NCBI GenBank assembly: GCA_036250225.1
Contig: JAPZLL010000001.1
Span: 1,426,001-1,490,000, forward strand
Direction of reading: 5' to 3'
Length of the DNA stretch: 64,000 nucleotides
Source of the DNA: Cercophora sp. LCS_1
Lineage: Eukaryota; Ascomycota; Sordariomycetes; Sordariales; Lasiosphaeriaceae
In this document: piece after piece, positions 9,936 to 20,626 of the stretch
Numbering within the stretch: the first letter of the stretch is position 1
How the letters are laid out: each line of letters begins with the position of its first letter
Made by a program: the position numbers and the translations under genes
Notes under the pieces: model-generated
The model's input: only the letters and a program-made list of their open reading frames with translations
What the model was told of the DNA's origin: nothing
Database searches by the model: none

Positions 9936-11615
9936 TCACTCCTGACTATCGCCAATAGGGATGAAGTTGAGCAAGCATTTCTCCCCTTTCGGGCGCGATG
10001 AGATGAGCTGGTCTGACATCTGCATATCAGTGGCCCTCATGGTTGCATCTGGGAGGGTGGTGAATCTGGAATAGGTTTCCCGAAGAAGGCTCTTCATCTC
10101 AAGGAGTGCAAGACTGGTTGGTGCATCGTGTCAGCGAAGGTCTTTGGGGTCTTACAAGACATCGATGCTGCTCACTGTTTCCCGATGCAACCCCGTCCGC
10201 CATTCGCAAATGCGAAGAACTGCCTCTTCCTCTCGGCATCGCCCTTTTCGACCAACCATCGCTCTGGGTTGAAGGTGCCGGGTTCGGGGAAGACGTTTTG
10301 GTCACTCCGGTGGACCGAGTAGGCCTGGCAACTTACAATGGTTCTCTCGGGCAGGAAAAAGCCATCGATATCACGTCCACCGCGCGGAACATAACGAGGC
10401 AGCGACATGGGGATTGGCGGGAAAACGCGAAGACCCTCCATCACCACCGCATCGAGAAATGGTAGCTGATCGAACGACGCTCCTGGGTTTGCCCGCAGCT
10501 CATCCTGAAGCTTTGTTTGAAAGACAAACGAGGACGGTTGGGATAGTTCCCACATCAAGAAGCACAACCCGTCGCCCGTTGTGTCGATCCCAGCCGCCAT
10601 ATGGTCCAAACACTCGGCGGCAATATCAACCTGTTCCAAGTCGAAGGTCGTGCCCTGTAAGCGGTCCACGAGCGTGAAAGGGGCGGTGTCGGTCTTGCAG
10701 CTTGCGTCGAGCACGAAATTGTCTGCAAGCGGCGTCTCGCGCGGCTTCGCAAAGAAGTACAAGACCTTTCCGATAACCTTGTGCAGCGTGGGGTTATAGT
10801 ACCCCAGCAGGCGGTCTGGTTTTGATCAACACGCTATTGGCTCGGATTCTTGCTTGGGCGTCAACTCACTCTGCAGGCTATCATCGAATGCCACTTCTCG
10901 CATTATCTCCTCGTCTCCTACGTCCCTAAGAGAGTTTGCTCCGTGGGGATGGAAGAGGTGGTGGGTGACGCAGTCAAAAGCATAAGAGTGGAGGTCTGGA
11001 TCAGAACATACACCTCTTCAGCCTGTTATTCAAGTTCAACAGATGGAAGCAACTCACAAATCTGGCACACCCCAAACTCGTCAGTACCTGTCAGATCTCA
11101 GGTTCCGGGTTACTCACGAACAGATCGACGGCCGCGTTCCTGGGCTCGGCACACCTATTGACGAACCAGGATGCCCGTTCGGCAATTCCGCTCAGGGACG
11201 GGAGTTTGACGACGTTCGAATTCGCATATCTGTCGGCCAACATGCGCTTCCTCTTTGCGTGGTCTTCTTTGTTCAACGTGGTGAACATGGTTCTTCGACC
11301 GTAGACCTTGAACAGGTCGTAGAACTCGGTCTTGTCGTAGCCACTTCCTCCCGAACAGTAGATCTCCTTGACTGCGGAAGCGGATGCAAAGACCACCTCA
11401 TTTGGGGCTATGCGGACAACTGGCCCATATTGCTTGTGTAGCAAATGCACATAGCTCGTCCTCAGAGCCTGAAATTCGTGCCATTTCAACACTAGGGAGG
11501 TGAACCTGGCGTATATCGGCCCGGGGATCTGATTGAGTGGCGACACCAAAGCTTTTCGAATCGAGTTGCCGACCAAAACGATTACAGCAAGCACGAGGAA
11601 TACTGCGGAAATCAT
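9936..11615 (-). CDS. Cytochrome P450 monooxygenase
   Basis: Heme-thiolate monooxygenase of the microsomal type; substrate unknown. Hallmarks: N-terminal anchor (residues ~3-18, AVFLVLAVIVLVGNS) and proline-rich hinge (NQIPGP), I-helix AGIDTT, ExxR as EGLR, PERW, and the heme loop FANGGRGCIGK with its Cys ligand. The last exon supplies the conserved end (LALLEMKSLLRETYSRF ... DQLISSRPKG). Exons proposed: 11118-11615, 11058-11076, 10870-10995, 10176-10815, 9936-10113; total 486 residues. The second exon is only 19 nt (encoding FGVCQI in context) after a 41-nt intron; an alternative 4-nt exon (11058-11061) is also in frame, so that junction is the least certain part. The neighbours (RTA1-like protein, hydrolase) do not make an obvious cluster. 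Confidence 0.93.
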
Positions 11616-11839
11616 GATTGCCTCAATCCAGCACCGGGACCATCTCTTGCAGTCTAGGGTTTGGTGGGTTTAAGTCACGCGCGCGAGCAACGTTCTATCA
11701 GAGATAGGGGCGACAGCCAAAACATGAAGGGCGCGGATAACGGCGGTGTGACGGTTGATTGCGGGGCAGCATTCAAAGCGCAATGGCAAAAGTGTCATTG
11801 GTGGGGTATGTTGCTAACAAAGAGCAATGGTTGGTAGGT

Positions 11840-12141
11840 CTACTTCTGGGCGGTATCCTCACTGGTCTTGTTGCTACTTCCACCGCCCATCCAACTTGTC
11901 ATCCAACTGGGGAGCCCTACATTTAGCTTTGCCATTGGCGGGTACTTCTTGCCATTGACCTCAGTCTTGGGCTCGCATGTGCACCACTGGTCCTCGGGCA
12001 CATTTGCAAAGACGGTGGGAATATGGCTGCCGCATCCCCTCCACGCCTTCTTGGCTTGAGTGGATGTTAGCGGGACACACTAGCAACAACAAATGCTGCG
12101 GGATAGATTGACTTACAGCAAGTCGAACAGGTGGCGCTCAT
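11840..12141 (-). CDS. Small conserved Cys-rich protein (79 aa)
   Basis: Two exons, 12117-12141 and 11840-12054, joined across a 62-nt intron (GTAAGT; CGCTAAC; CTCAAG), encode 79 residues. The product reads MSATCSTCSKKAWRGCGSH, then IPTVFANVPEDQWCTCEP, a GKKYPPMAK segment and a polar tail. Cysteines 5, 8, 16, 33 and 35 form CxxC...C...CxC, suggesting metal binding (inference). I believe proteins of this plan (TCxxC, GCGxHIP, WCTCxP, YPP) are widespread in ascomycetes, but I know no function. An in-frame ATG two codons upstream (12147) would add MC; I chose 12141 because relatives begin MSxTC. Each exon alone is short, so it is easy to miss. It sits between the P450 and an alpha/beta hydrolase, all on the minus strand. 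Confidence 0.8.
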
Positions 12142-12484
12142 GCACATGATTGCGATTGTTTGGTTCAAAGTTCTTTCGGGGAAAGGTGGATAAAATGGCG
12201 CAAGTGGCTGAAAATGAAGAAGGGGAAAAAATGGAGCCAGAGGGGAAAACGGGTTGGCTTTATAACCGACTAGTCTGAATCAGACGTTGAGGCGACGAGA
12301 AGGCCGAATCGCCGCATTTCAGGCTCTTCGAAGTAGGTCGCCGATTCTGTTGTGGCCGGGACGGCAACGGGACTTTTCCCTGGCCACTCCCAATCGCCGA
12401 CCTCGCGCAGCCGGGACGGCCGGCGACGGGGACCACCTCCTCCATCACATCCCCCAACATTAGTCATCCCGCTGGTCGCCGAGG
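12142..12484. other. Short intergenic gap
   Basis: Promoter of the small Cys-rich gene and 3' UTR of the DUF1749 gene. Open frames on both strands have low-complexity content only; nothing supportable. Confidence 0.6.
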
Positions 12485-13441
12485 TCAGGACAATCCCGAC
12501 AGGAAACCGGAGACCCGTCCGGCAAGCCACTTTTGCCCCTCGTCGTTATCAACCCGGTGGTTGGCGCCCGGAATGAGACCGCTCAGCTCGCTCGCTACCT
12601 GAGGCTTGCAGAAGCTTTTCCACCTGTTCACGAGCTTGGCGACGTCGATGGACGCTGGGGTGTACTCCTCAGCTCCTGACGGCACGATTAAAACAGGCTG
12701 CTCAATCCTTCCCCAAATGGCAGCTACCCGTTCATCAGGCAAATCGGAGGAGAAATAGTCATCATCCCCGCTTGGCCCCATCAGTAAACATCACAAACAT
12801 AAAAAGAAGGCGAATACAACTCACCCAACACCTGCCAAAGACCACCACCGGTAAGCACTCACAGGCGCCTCCCTCCACCCATCAGGCAACATCTCCCTCG
12901 GAACAACCTCTTCCCCCTTCCCACTCTTCACAAGCTCCTCCGCATACGCCACACTCCTCCCCAGCTCTTCTTTGTCAGTCGTCATGCCCAACGCCTCCCG
13001 ATCCGACACGGGTCCCTGCAAAATGTACCCATCCACCCTAGGATTCCCATACTTTTCATAATCCGCATACTCCATACAATCCTGACACCCCGTCGAGTGC
13101 CCCATGAGAACAATTTTGTCCTTGCCCAGCGTCTCACGCAGATATCTCACCAAGGCGGCGATATCGGCCACATCACGCGCCAGACTGCCATAGCCGAATG
13201 CGCTGTATGCACTTGTCAGACGGATCTCAAAGACGGTGAAGTCCAGCCCCTCTGTTGCCACGAGCTTGGAGTGGATGGCCCGGAGGTAGGGCACGCCGTG
13301 GGGGCCGTCGCCCAGGCCGCCGATGAAAATGAGGGCGTTGCGGGCTGGTGAGGGGGAGGGGCTGTATTCGTAGGCGTATGTGGTTGAGGCATCGGGTTTG
13401 GCGGAAGGGTAGGGGTGGACTGTCGCTGGGAATGGGGCCAT
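12485..13441 (-). CDS. DUF1749-family alpha/beta hydrolase
   Basis: Member of the fungal DUF1749 family of serine-hydrolase fold proteins; substrate unknown. Exons 12825-13441 and 12485-12770, with a 54-nt intron (GTGAGT ... TTTACTGATG ... CCAAG), give 300 residues. Visible: the beta-strand and oxyanion loop IFIGGLGDGPHG, nucleophile elbow MGHSTGCQD with Ser, family block DGYILQGPVSDREAL, the acidic strand LIVPSGAEEYTP, and the catalytic His in IPGANHRVD. The ATG at 13441 starts MAPFPATVHPYP; the frame is open upstream to 13591 without another ATG. The join LAGVG-GDDDYFSSDLPDE matches the family. No signal peptide, so it is probably cytosolic. Confidence 0.9.
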
Positions 13442-13820
13442 GGTTTTGGGAGTTTTAGGCGTGAGGATGAATTGGCACCAAGAGATTGAAGGTGCGAGGA
13501 TGGGTGGAGGGGTGAAGGACGTCACTTGCCAAGAACCCCCTGAAGATTGAGGGTTAGGGGTACAAGTGTTGCGGGAGCTCGACACACGCACCAGGTGGTA
13601 TTTCCTTTTGAGTAAGGGGTAGGAAAGATATCAAGGGTTATTAACGTGGTATATCGAAAACTTGAGGGATATCTTCGAGTGGTGGGGAGTTCCGATCTAT
13701 CTTGGGGTTCTCCCTTGGATGTCTCCCAACCTCCATCTCCTGACGCCTGTGTCCCAACGACGGCAGCCAACATCCAACACACACCGGAATAGTGGCATTG
13801 GATCCACAGAACTCGACGCT
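13442..13820. other. Intergenic: promoter of the DUF1749 hydrolase
   Basis: Between the hydrolase start and the 3' end of the RTA1-like gene. A long plus-strand open frame (13662-14465) is the antisense of RTA1-like exons and has no domain. Confidence 0.6.
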
Positions 13821-14973
13821 TCAGGCCTGCGGCTTAACGTTGCCGTTGTATTCCTGGACCTCCTGCTCACCATGGCCCAAGTTCCGACGTTCGCGACCAG
13901 ACCCAAAGACGAAACCCGGATGTCCAATCATAAGACAATACACCGCAGCAATAATCATCCTAGACAAAAAAACAAACCGGTCAGCAATCTGAAACGCAGA
14001 CATCGAGAAAAAGAACGCTTACACCCCTTCCAGAGCAATAAACAGCGGCTCGTCCCGTACCAACCCACCCCTATACCCCTCATGCAGCTCCGCGAGACGA
14101 TACGTGCACCGCGCCAGGATCAGCAGCACAGCAGCGGCCATAAACCCAAAGAACAGCTTAAGGCGGGTCGGTTGCTCGATTCGGTTCTTGACATCATTCC
14201 GCCAGGTGTCGGAGCGGAAATACCGCCAGAGGTAGTCCCCAAAAAAGGCGCAAAACATGACAATGGTGAAAACCTGGAAGCTCAGCCCTGCGAGAGCGAG
14301 GTCGACGCCGACTTGGCTGCTTCCGGCAGACGACGTCGAGAGTCCGCCGCCGGCTGCTTGGAGGATGAGCGAGATGAGGTCGCACGGGATGAAGATCCAG
14401 TAGAAGAGGTTCGGGTTGAAGCGGGAGAGTTTGGGGGAGAAGTGGTTGATTCTGCTGCATCTTAGAGAATGGTAGGTGGCGGGGAGGGTTTGGGATAACG
14501 GACGATAGAGCGAGGGTGATGTAGATGGCTGCACAGTAGTAGACCGGACCGGTTGTTACGCAGACTGGTTTTTTTTTAAAAAAAAAAATGGACCCGTCAG
14601 TCCCAATCTCTCAGCACAGCAGGTTTGTTTTGGTCAGGGGTGAGCACTCACCGATCTGGAGCATAAACGCCGCAAAGTTGAATGGGTTGTAATGCATCAG
14701 GACACGTCCAATGTAGCCTATGATGGCGTTACAGACGCCCAAGAGCATGCAGACCATGAACCACCGTTGCTTCCAGCGAAAGCCGAGGTACGTGTGGATG
14801 GCGGCGGCGAGCGCATAGACGGCGATGAAGCTGATGTTGGCCGCAAGGCTCGGTAGATATCCGTATACGCTCATCTCGAGGGGACATATTTCGAGCGTGC
14901 AGTTGGCCTTGGGGCCGAAAACAACCACATTTGGTGGTAGCTGGGGCGGGGGAGGTTCAGACATCGTCGACAT
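13821..14973 (-). CDS. RTA1-like 7-TM membrane protein
   Basis: Fungal lipid-translocating/stress-response membrane protein family (RTA1/RTM1/PUG1; PF04479-type). Four exons: 14652-14973, 14504-14564, 14023-14454, 13821-13959; 317 residues. The N-terminus is polar with Cys-containing extracellular segment (ANCTLEICPLEMSVYGYLPS), then seven hydrophobic segments. Family signatures are clear once spliced: GPVYYCAAIYITLSRI, SRFNPNLFYWIFIPCDLIS, LILQAAGGGLS and DEPLFIALEGVMIIAAVYC. Intron 2 uses the uncommon donor GTCCGT and is only 49 nt; the correct join (YITL-SRINH) supports it. The first in-frame ATG is at 14973; a second, three codons in (14964), is possible. No regulator or cluster partner is evident next door. 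Confidence 0.92.
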
Positions 14974-16544
14974 GGACGCTTAAGCCGGGCCAAACTGACA
15001 GAACACCGTAACTCGTCAAGAAGGCGCTGCTGAGAGATAGAGGGGGTAAAACCACCAAAGTGTTCGACTTCAGATGGGATGAAGGTAAAGTTGAGTCTCC
15101 CATCCGACGAGAGCTTGACATGTCCCGAGTTTTGAACAAGTCCCAAAGCAACTCAGCCCGTATTACTCGTTTCAAGTGTGACGCATATGCTTTATCTTGA
15201 CGCTTCAATGCCTCTGGCGGCATCTCCTTCTGTCAACTGAGCAGCGTAGAGGTAACTTATTGGCGGCGCAGCAGTCCAGTCCTGTTACACAGTCCGCTCG
15301 CACTCGCTTAGGCTTCCTCTTTGGACCAACTTTCGCATTCGCTTGAGGCAGCCGCAGCGAATCCTCCTTGGGTGCGAGGAAAATGAGACCCCAGGAGGTT
15401 AAGACACTCAGAGTGACCTGCCATGACGAACGGATAAGTGTTGTGTTTTCACTGCCGCGTAAAGTCGGGTAAAAAAAAAAAAAGACAAAAGCTCAGGCCT
15501 GGTTCGATCCTTGAAACTGGTGACCACGCCACCTAGTAGGAATCGAACCTGGGACCCTACGAAGACCGTGCGCACGGTTTCTGGCTGGCTGTGTGAGCAA
15601 GGCGATGCTCGCTACCACTCGGCCAAGACGTCCTTCTTGGTGAGTCCAACTTGACAGAGCCTCCTCTCCAGGCACTTAGGAGGTGCGCTTGTCGACAACA
15701 GAACCTGGTGGTGAGAAGTGGGCGCGCTGGAGGATAGGGCTGAACAAAGTGCTAAACTAGCTCCCGTCGCCAACCCCGCTATGTAGTTCCCGTCCTTGGC
15801 GGCCACCTCCCGACACAGTGGCTTGCAAGCTGGTGACAATAAAATCCGCATACTCACCCACTTCAAATGATCTCGGTGTGCATGATTTTATTTTAAAAAA
15901 GCACAGGAAGATGATGTTTTCAGACCTGAGAATACTATTTCAATGTCTTTTTAGAACATCTTTCAATACGTCTGGATACCACCCAAGTCCCTTCTTTCCA
16001 GAAAATAACCCTCCGAACCTGTTGGTGTGCGGTTTGTGTTGTCAGGGTCTTGCCTGCGTTGTCACCCTCAGCGACACCTCTCGTTCTACTTGCTTTCCCT
16101 CAAGTATGCCTTGAGCTCCGCGATGGTTGACATGGCCTGGTGCCCATCTCTGTTGAAAGTAAAATCGCTTGCTCTGCGGTATTCCTAAAGTGTCCAGGTC
16201 GGCATCTGAAGTCGTGACGCACTTCTCGCCTCGGTCAATACCGGAACCTCGCCTCAGACACCACGACCGAACAACCCAACAGATCCCAGCTTCGATCCGA
16301 AGCAGTTGTGCCAAGACTTACCCCTTTTCCCCGTTCTATCTCAACCCTAACCCCAATCGAGGTCACCAAGAATCAGCAACCAAAGGAACGCAAATGCTTC
16401 ACAGTGCAACCGCTCAAAGATTCAATTAGCAAGGGTGCTATTGCGCTTCGTACTCAATCCCTGTATCAAGGAGCCCCTCAACTCTATGGGCCATGTCTAT
16501 ATCTAATAGATTAGAGAAGAAAAGGATCCAATAAATGCAAGGAT
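14974..16544. other. Intergenic region with a tRNA-like element
   Basis: About 1.6 kb between the RTA1-like promoter and the 3' end of the Ark1-type kinase. It contains an A13 run (15471-15483) and the tRNA-like sequence at 15484-15632. The rest shows no recognisable coding potential. Confidence 0.6.
15484..15632 (-). repeat. Degenerate tRNA-derived (SINE-like) element
   Basis: On the minus strand, starting near 15632, the sequence opens GACGTCTTGGCCGAGTGG, a perfect class II tRNA 5' end with an intact A box (TGGCCGAGTGG). A 5-bp GAGCA/TGCTC hairpin follows, and about 70 bases downstream a B box GGTTCGATTCC (complement of 15539-15549). The T arm looks broken by about 8 extra bases (GTAGG[gtcccagg]TTCGATTCCTAC), and no 3' acceptor strand pairs with GACGTCT. 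A run of 13 T on this strand (15471-15483) could end Pol III transcription. The combination fits a pseudo-tRNA or tRNA-derived SINE, not a working tRNA. Confidence 0.45.
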
Positions 16545-19500
16545 TCACCTCCTGGTGCCACTCTCCTCCTCTTCAGCCGCCAAATCCCGTTCCACCATCT
16601 CGATCGACGTCAAGCTCGGGAATCTCTTCTGGAAATCTCGAATGTAGTCATCTCTCTCGGCTGGCGACATCTGAGCCGGATCAACTGCGCGTATCGTCGG
16701 CTTGTCACTGCTCAGGGCAGACGGTTTTGACGGCGAAGGCGGTCTCCCACCACTAGTCAAGTTCTTATTAAGGTGAACCGGCTTTGGCGGCGCCGTCGGC
16801 CTGCCTGCCGCTGACGACGCAACAGTCCGCCCTGTTGTTGAAGGCTCCATCGAGCCGCCTAAGCTTGTTGTCGAGACGCGCGAGAGATTGCCTTGAGATG
16901 CTCCACTCCCGATTGGTTTGCGTGGGATGGGAGGGCGACTATCGCCAGATGGCCGTGGCGCTGGGGCATCGGTATACCGACCGTAGCCTTCTGCTGTGCG
17001 GGTGACATTCGAGGATGAGCGGCTTGTTTCGTCCAACAGGTTTTGAACCTTGTTTTGGATGGAAACGGCACGCGACACTCCGCCAATGCTCTTTGGCAGC
17101 GGAGTTGGACCTACAGGGCCTCCCGTACCGCGTTGTGCAACGCGCTGGCGATATTCGGCTTGAGCAGCAGCAACTCGGGCCTCTTCCTGCGCAAGCATGC
17201 GTGCCTCTTGCTCACGGCGCATCTCGGGCGTCATTTCCTCGTTGTCGCGGACCTGACCATCGTCACTCCGGCCATCGGTGGCCTCGGAGCCCGCAATCGG
17301 TGTGAGGTCACGCCGTTCCATGTCCTTGAGGGGTGACGGAGTCCGAGGCGGTACTGAGCCGCTGCTTTCGAATCTCTTGAAAGCATCTCCGAACTTGCCA
17401 GCCAGAATGTTTTTGGTCCCCGCACCAATCGAAGTCAAGCTGGACCGTTTGATGTGCTTGGTATGACCAATTTTCTTTTTCGGGTGGTCTGACTCTTCCA
17501 TCGATCGCAAGAACTCAACATTTGATTCGATAGCCGTCTCCTCTTCCGGCTCTGGCGGCGGTGGCGGGAGATCTTTATCGGCAGAGTATCGTGGCGATGG
17601 GTATCCTGGGGATGGCGCCGCCTTAGAACTGGCTTCACGCTCTCTGAGAAAGTCGATGTTGGATTCCAGGTGAGTACTAGCCGGCCTTGGCCGGGAGCCA
17701 AGCTGCGTCTTTGGCCTGTTGACAGGATCCAGACTATCTAGATTAGGGCGGCCGCCCTCCAAGGATGGCCTCGATGAGGATGGATGCCTGATATGACTGG
17801 ATTGTAGCTGAGATGGCAGCGCAGTATTTCTAGAATCAGCGGCGCCAAGCCGGGGCGAACTCGATATTTCGTTTCGGGCAGAGGAGGAGTTGCCAATATC
17901 CTGCTGCCTCGAAAGACTCGGTGCCCGGCTGGTATCCTCGGCAGGAAATCGGTAAATTTGATAAGGCGCCGCCGAAGAAGCTTGTCTCTCAGGTGGCGGT
18001 GTTGTCATAGTCCCGGTAGACACCATCGCCGGTTTATCAGAGGGTGACGGATATGGAGGCTTTGAGGTTTGAGAAGATATGGCCTTCAGCTCCGGTGTGC
18101 TGGATATAATTGCAGACGCACGGCTTATCTCCGATTGCTTTGGAGGAGCCGATGCCGGCTTCAAAGGGGGTGAGACGCGCTGGGAGCTCGATGATGCATG
18201 GGGTCTGTTCAGGTCCGCAGACTGTCTCTGGCTGGTCGGCGGTCCTGGCGACGGCGATGGCTTGATTTGGAAGGCATCATCGGCCAATCTCTCCGTCAAA
18301 CGCTGGGAAAGGTCTTTGGACTGCGACTGAGATGATGGTGACAACGTGCTGTCAAACTCAAACTTGGACCCTTGGTCGTGCAGTAACGAGAACTGGTCCA
18401 AGGTCGGGAATCTCGACGACAGTTCGTCGCCACCTTGACTAACCACCTTGGAGTCGAGAGCGGCAAACGGATCACCCTTGGTAACTTTAGCAGGCGATGG
18501 GTTTTGTCGAGCTGGTTGCTGTGCGGGTTGCGGGCTGGCGGCGGGCCTTCCACGCCGCATGCGCTCAACTTCGGGAATGGCCGGTTGCTGGTTTGCTGAT
18601 TGAGGCGCATAGACAACGCCAACGACAGGAGCCTTGGAGCTACTGGATGAAGAAGACGACGCCTGGGAAGCTGACTCTGGTCTTTGTTTGCCAGTGTAAA
18701 TCTGTTCATATGCGTTGGTCAACGTCCAAATACACTCAGTCACAGGTACTGCTTACGTCCTTCACGGGCGGCTCCCGACCTTGCATCGAGCAGGCTTCTT
18801 TGAGCACCTGATATATATTTGGCCTGGACTGCTGGTTTTCGCGCAGCATTGATGCTTTGAGAGACCATCAGCACCGAGCAAGTAGTATAGCCGTTACAGC
18901 ACTTACCAATCAGCTTCTTCAGCCTGTCAGAGAAGACAGGATAGCTGGGGAACTTGTAGCTAGCATTGAGAATAGCAAGCTGACCCTGGTCCTCAAAGGG
19001 AGTGGTGTAGTAGCAGAGCTTGTAAAGCAACACGCCGAGGGCCCAAATATCCGACTTCTCGTCAATGGGCTGTTTCCTGTACACATCCACCATCTCGGGA
19101 CTTCGGTACTGCATGGTAGTGTGTCTCTGCACGTCCTCGTCCATAAGTCTACACTCCTGCGTGGTCGTGGGCGCGGGGCGCGGCTGCGCTGCAGAGCCGA
19201 AATCACACAGCTTGAACTTTCTGACAGACCCAATCACAGTGATCAGCACATTCTCAACCTTGAGATCGCGATGGAGCAGCGGTGGCTTGAGGTAGTGCAT
19301 GCAGGCGACGCCCTCAGCCACGTCGGCAAAGATGTTGAGAATCTCTGGTTCAGTCAGGCGGTGTTGCAGACGTGTGTTCATAAAGTCGATGAGACCGCCG
19401 CCGTTGCAGAATTCCATCAGCAGGAAGACCTCATAGCCCCCGCCGCGCAGCTCTGAGGCGTGCGAGTCGATATATGTGACGATCGCCTTGTGTCCCTTGA

Positions 19501-19813
19501 GGCGCTTCATAGTCTCGACCTCGGTCCGCATGCCGCGCAGCGACTCCTTATCCGGCACGGCGACCCGCTTCAGCACCGCCTGGTCGGTCCCGTTGACGGG
19601 CGAGGGGAGCTTGACGAGATAGACGTGGGCAAACCCGCCCTCGGACAGGTACTTTTGTATGACGACCCGATGGTTGCCGCACTGAATCTTGGTCCCAGGG
19701 GCAAAGGTGCCGGCGGGGGCTGCGGGGGCGGCCATGACCACGGGCACCGCATAGGCGACCGCATATCCTCCTGGCCGCGGCGCCGCAGGCACCGCATGGC
19801 CGTAAGAAGCCAT
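16545..19813 (-). CDS. ark1: Ark1/Prk1/NAK-family actin-regulating protein kinase
   Basis: Serine/threonine kinase of the Ark/Prk (NAK) family that acts on endocytic actin patches. Exons 18907-19813, 18757-18854, 16545-18701; 1053 residues. The kinase domain covers about residues 50-330: Gly-rich loop LSEGGFAHVYLVK, Lys82 in AVLKRV, HRDLKVENVL (181-190), CDFGSA (203-208), and MQYRSPEMVD. Splicing restores the end of the domain (LIASMLRENQQSRPNIYQVL). The long C-terminal part is disordered, Ser/Pro-rich, with Pro stretches (PPPPPEPEEE) suitable for SH3 binding, and ends in a block FPSLTSIEMVERDLA that I take to be conserved. Phylogeny inside the family is not resolved. The leader upstream (19814-20340) is long and GC-rich. 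Confidence 0.95.
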
Positions 19814-20626
19814 AGGTCCGATTGCCGGTCGTGCGACGGCTATGGGGGCGGCAAGAGCAGGCCGTGGCCTGTTGTTCGTTCGGCGGCCGTCGGGTCGGGG
19901 TTGAGTGCGACCTGTTGCTTGGCTCGAACGTCGAGGCTCTCGGAGCGATTGCGGGCGGTCGAGGAAGAAGGGGCAACGGAGCGTCAGCGCAGGAAAGCAG
20001 TGTCTACGATATGCAACACATTGTCGTTCGGGACGAGGGAATTATAACTGTCGGGTCGCGCAGTGCGGTTAGACGATGACGGCGGATTCGCGGTTGGGAG
20101 GTCCTGGGGCTTAGGTCCCGTCGTTCGACGTTCAGGTACCAGCTGGGGACAATCACCGCCAAGTCGTTGATGCGGGACGCTGAAACGCTGACACTCGCTC
20201 GAAGTCAGGTGGGGCCAGCTGGCATCTGACGTCTTGGCATCCCCTCCTGCCCAAAACGGCGGGAACACGACAGCGACAGCGGCAAGGAGGACATGACCAC
20301 AAAGCAGGCACCAACTTTTGCGGTTTTGGGTGCCTGACAATGCACGATGTGTTCAATTTCACTGCGTACTTTGCGCCACGAGCTCGGTTTTCTTCGACAG
20401 ATCAGGGCCCGCACCGAGTACTTCGTCCGTATGCCCGTATATCACTTTCGACTTTCCACGTGTCCGAGGGTCGACGACAACAGTCACGAACATGTCAGCT
20501 ATTCTTTGGCCTGCTCATGGACTATTGGTATTACCTATCAAGCCCTAAGAGGTGAAATCATGACTCCCAAACTGCCGACAAGATATAGTAATGACACGTA
20601 AACCCAATCCTGCAAAGGTGAAGATC
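19814..20626. other. Promoter/5' UTR of the kinase and 3' end of the permease
   Basis: About 0.8 kb between two minus-strand genes. No supported coding or RNA feature; open frames on both strands are low complexity or frame shadows. Confidence 0.6.

Noticed and set aside
9459..10001. 180-codon plus-strand open frame
   Set aside because: Overlaps antisense with the last P450 exon and includes a poly-C/poly-A artefactual PPPKK stretch; no domain.
13662..14465. 267-codon plus-strand open frame
   Set aside because: Antisense of the RTA1-like exons and introns; no domain.
9936..14973. Secondary-metabolite cluster around the P450
   Set aside because: The P450 has no synthase, transferase or pathway regulator nearby; the hydrolase and RTA1-like genes are common conserved genes.
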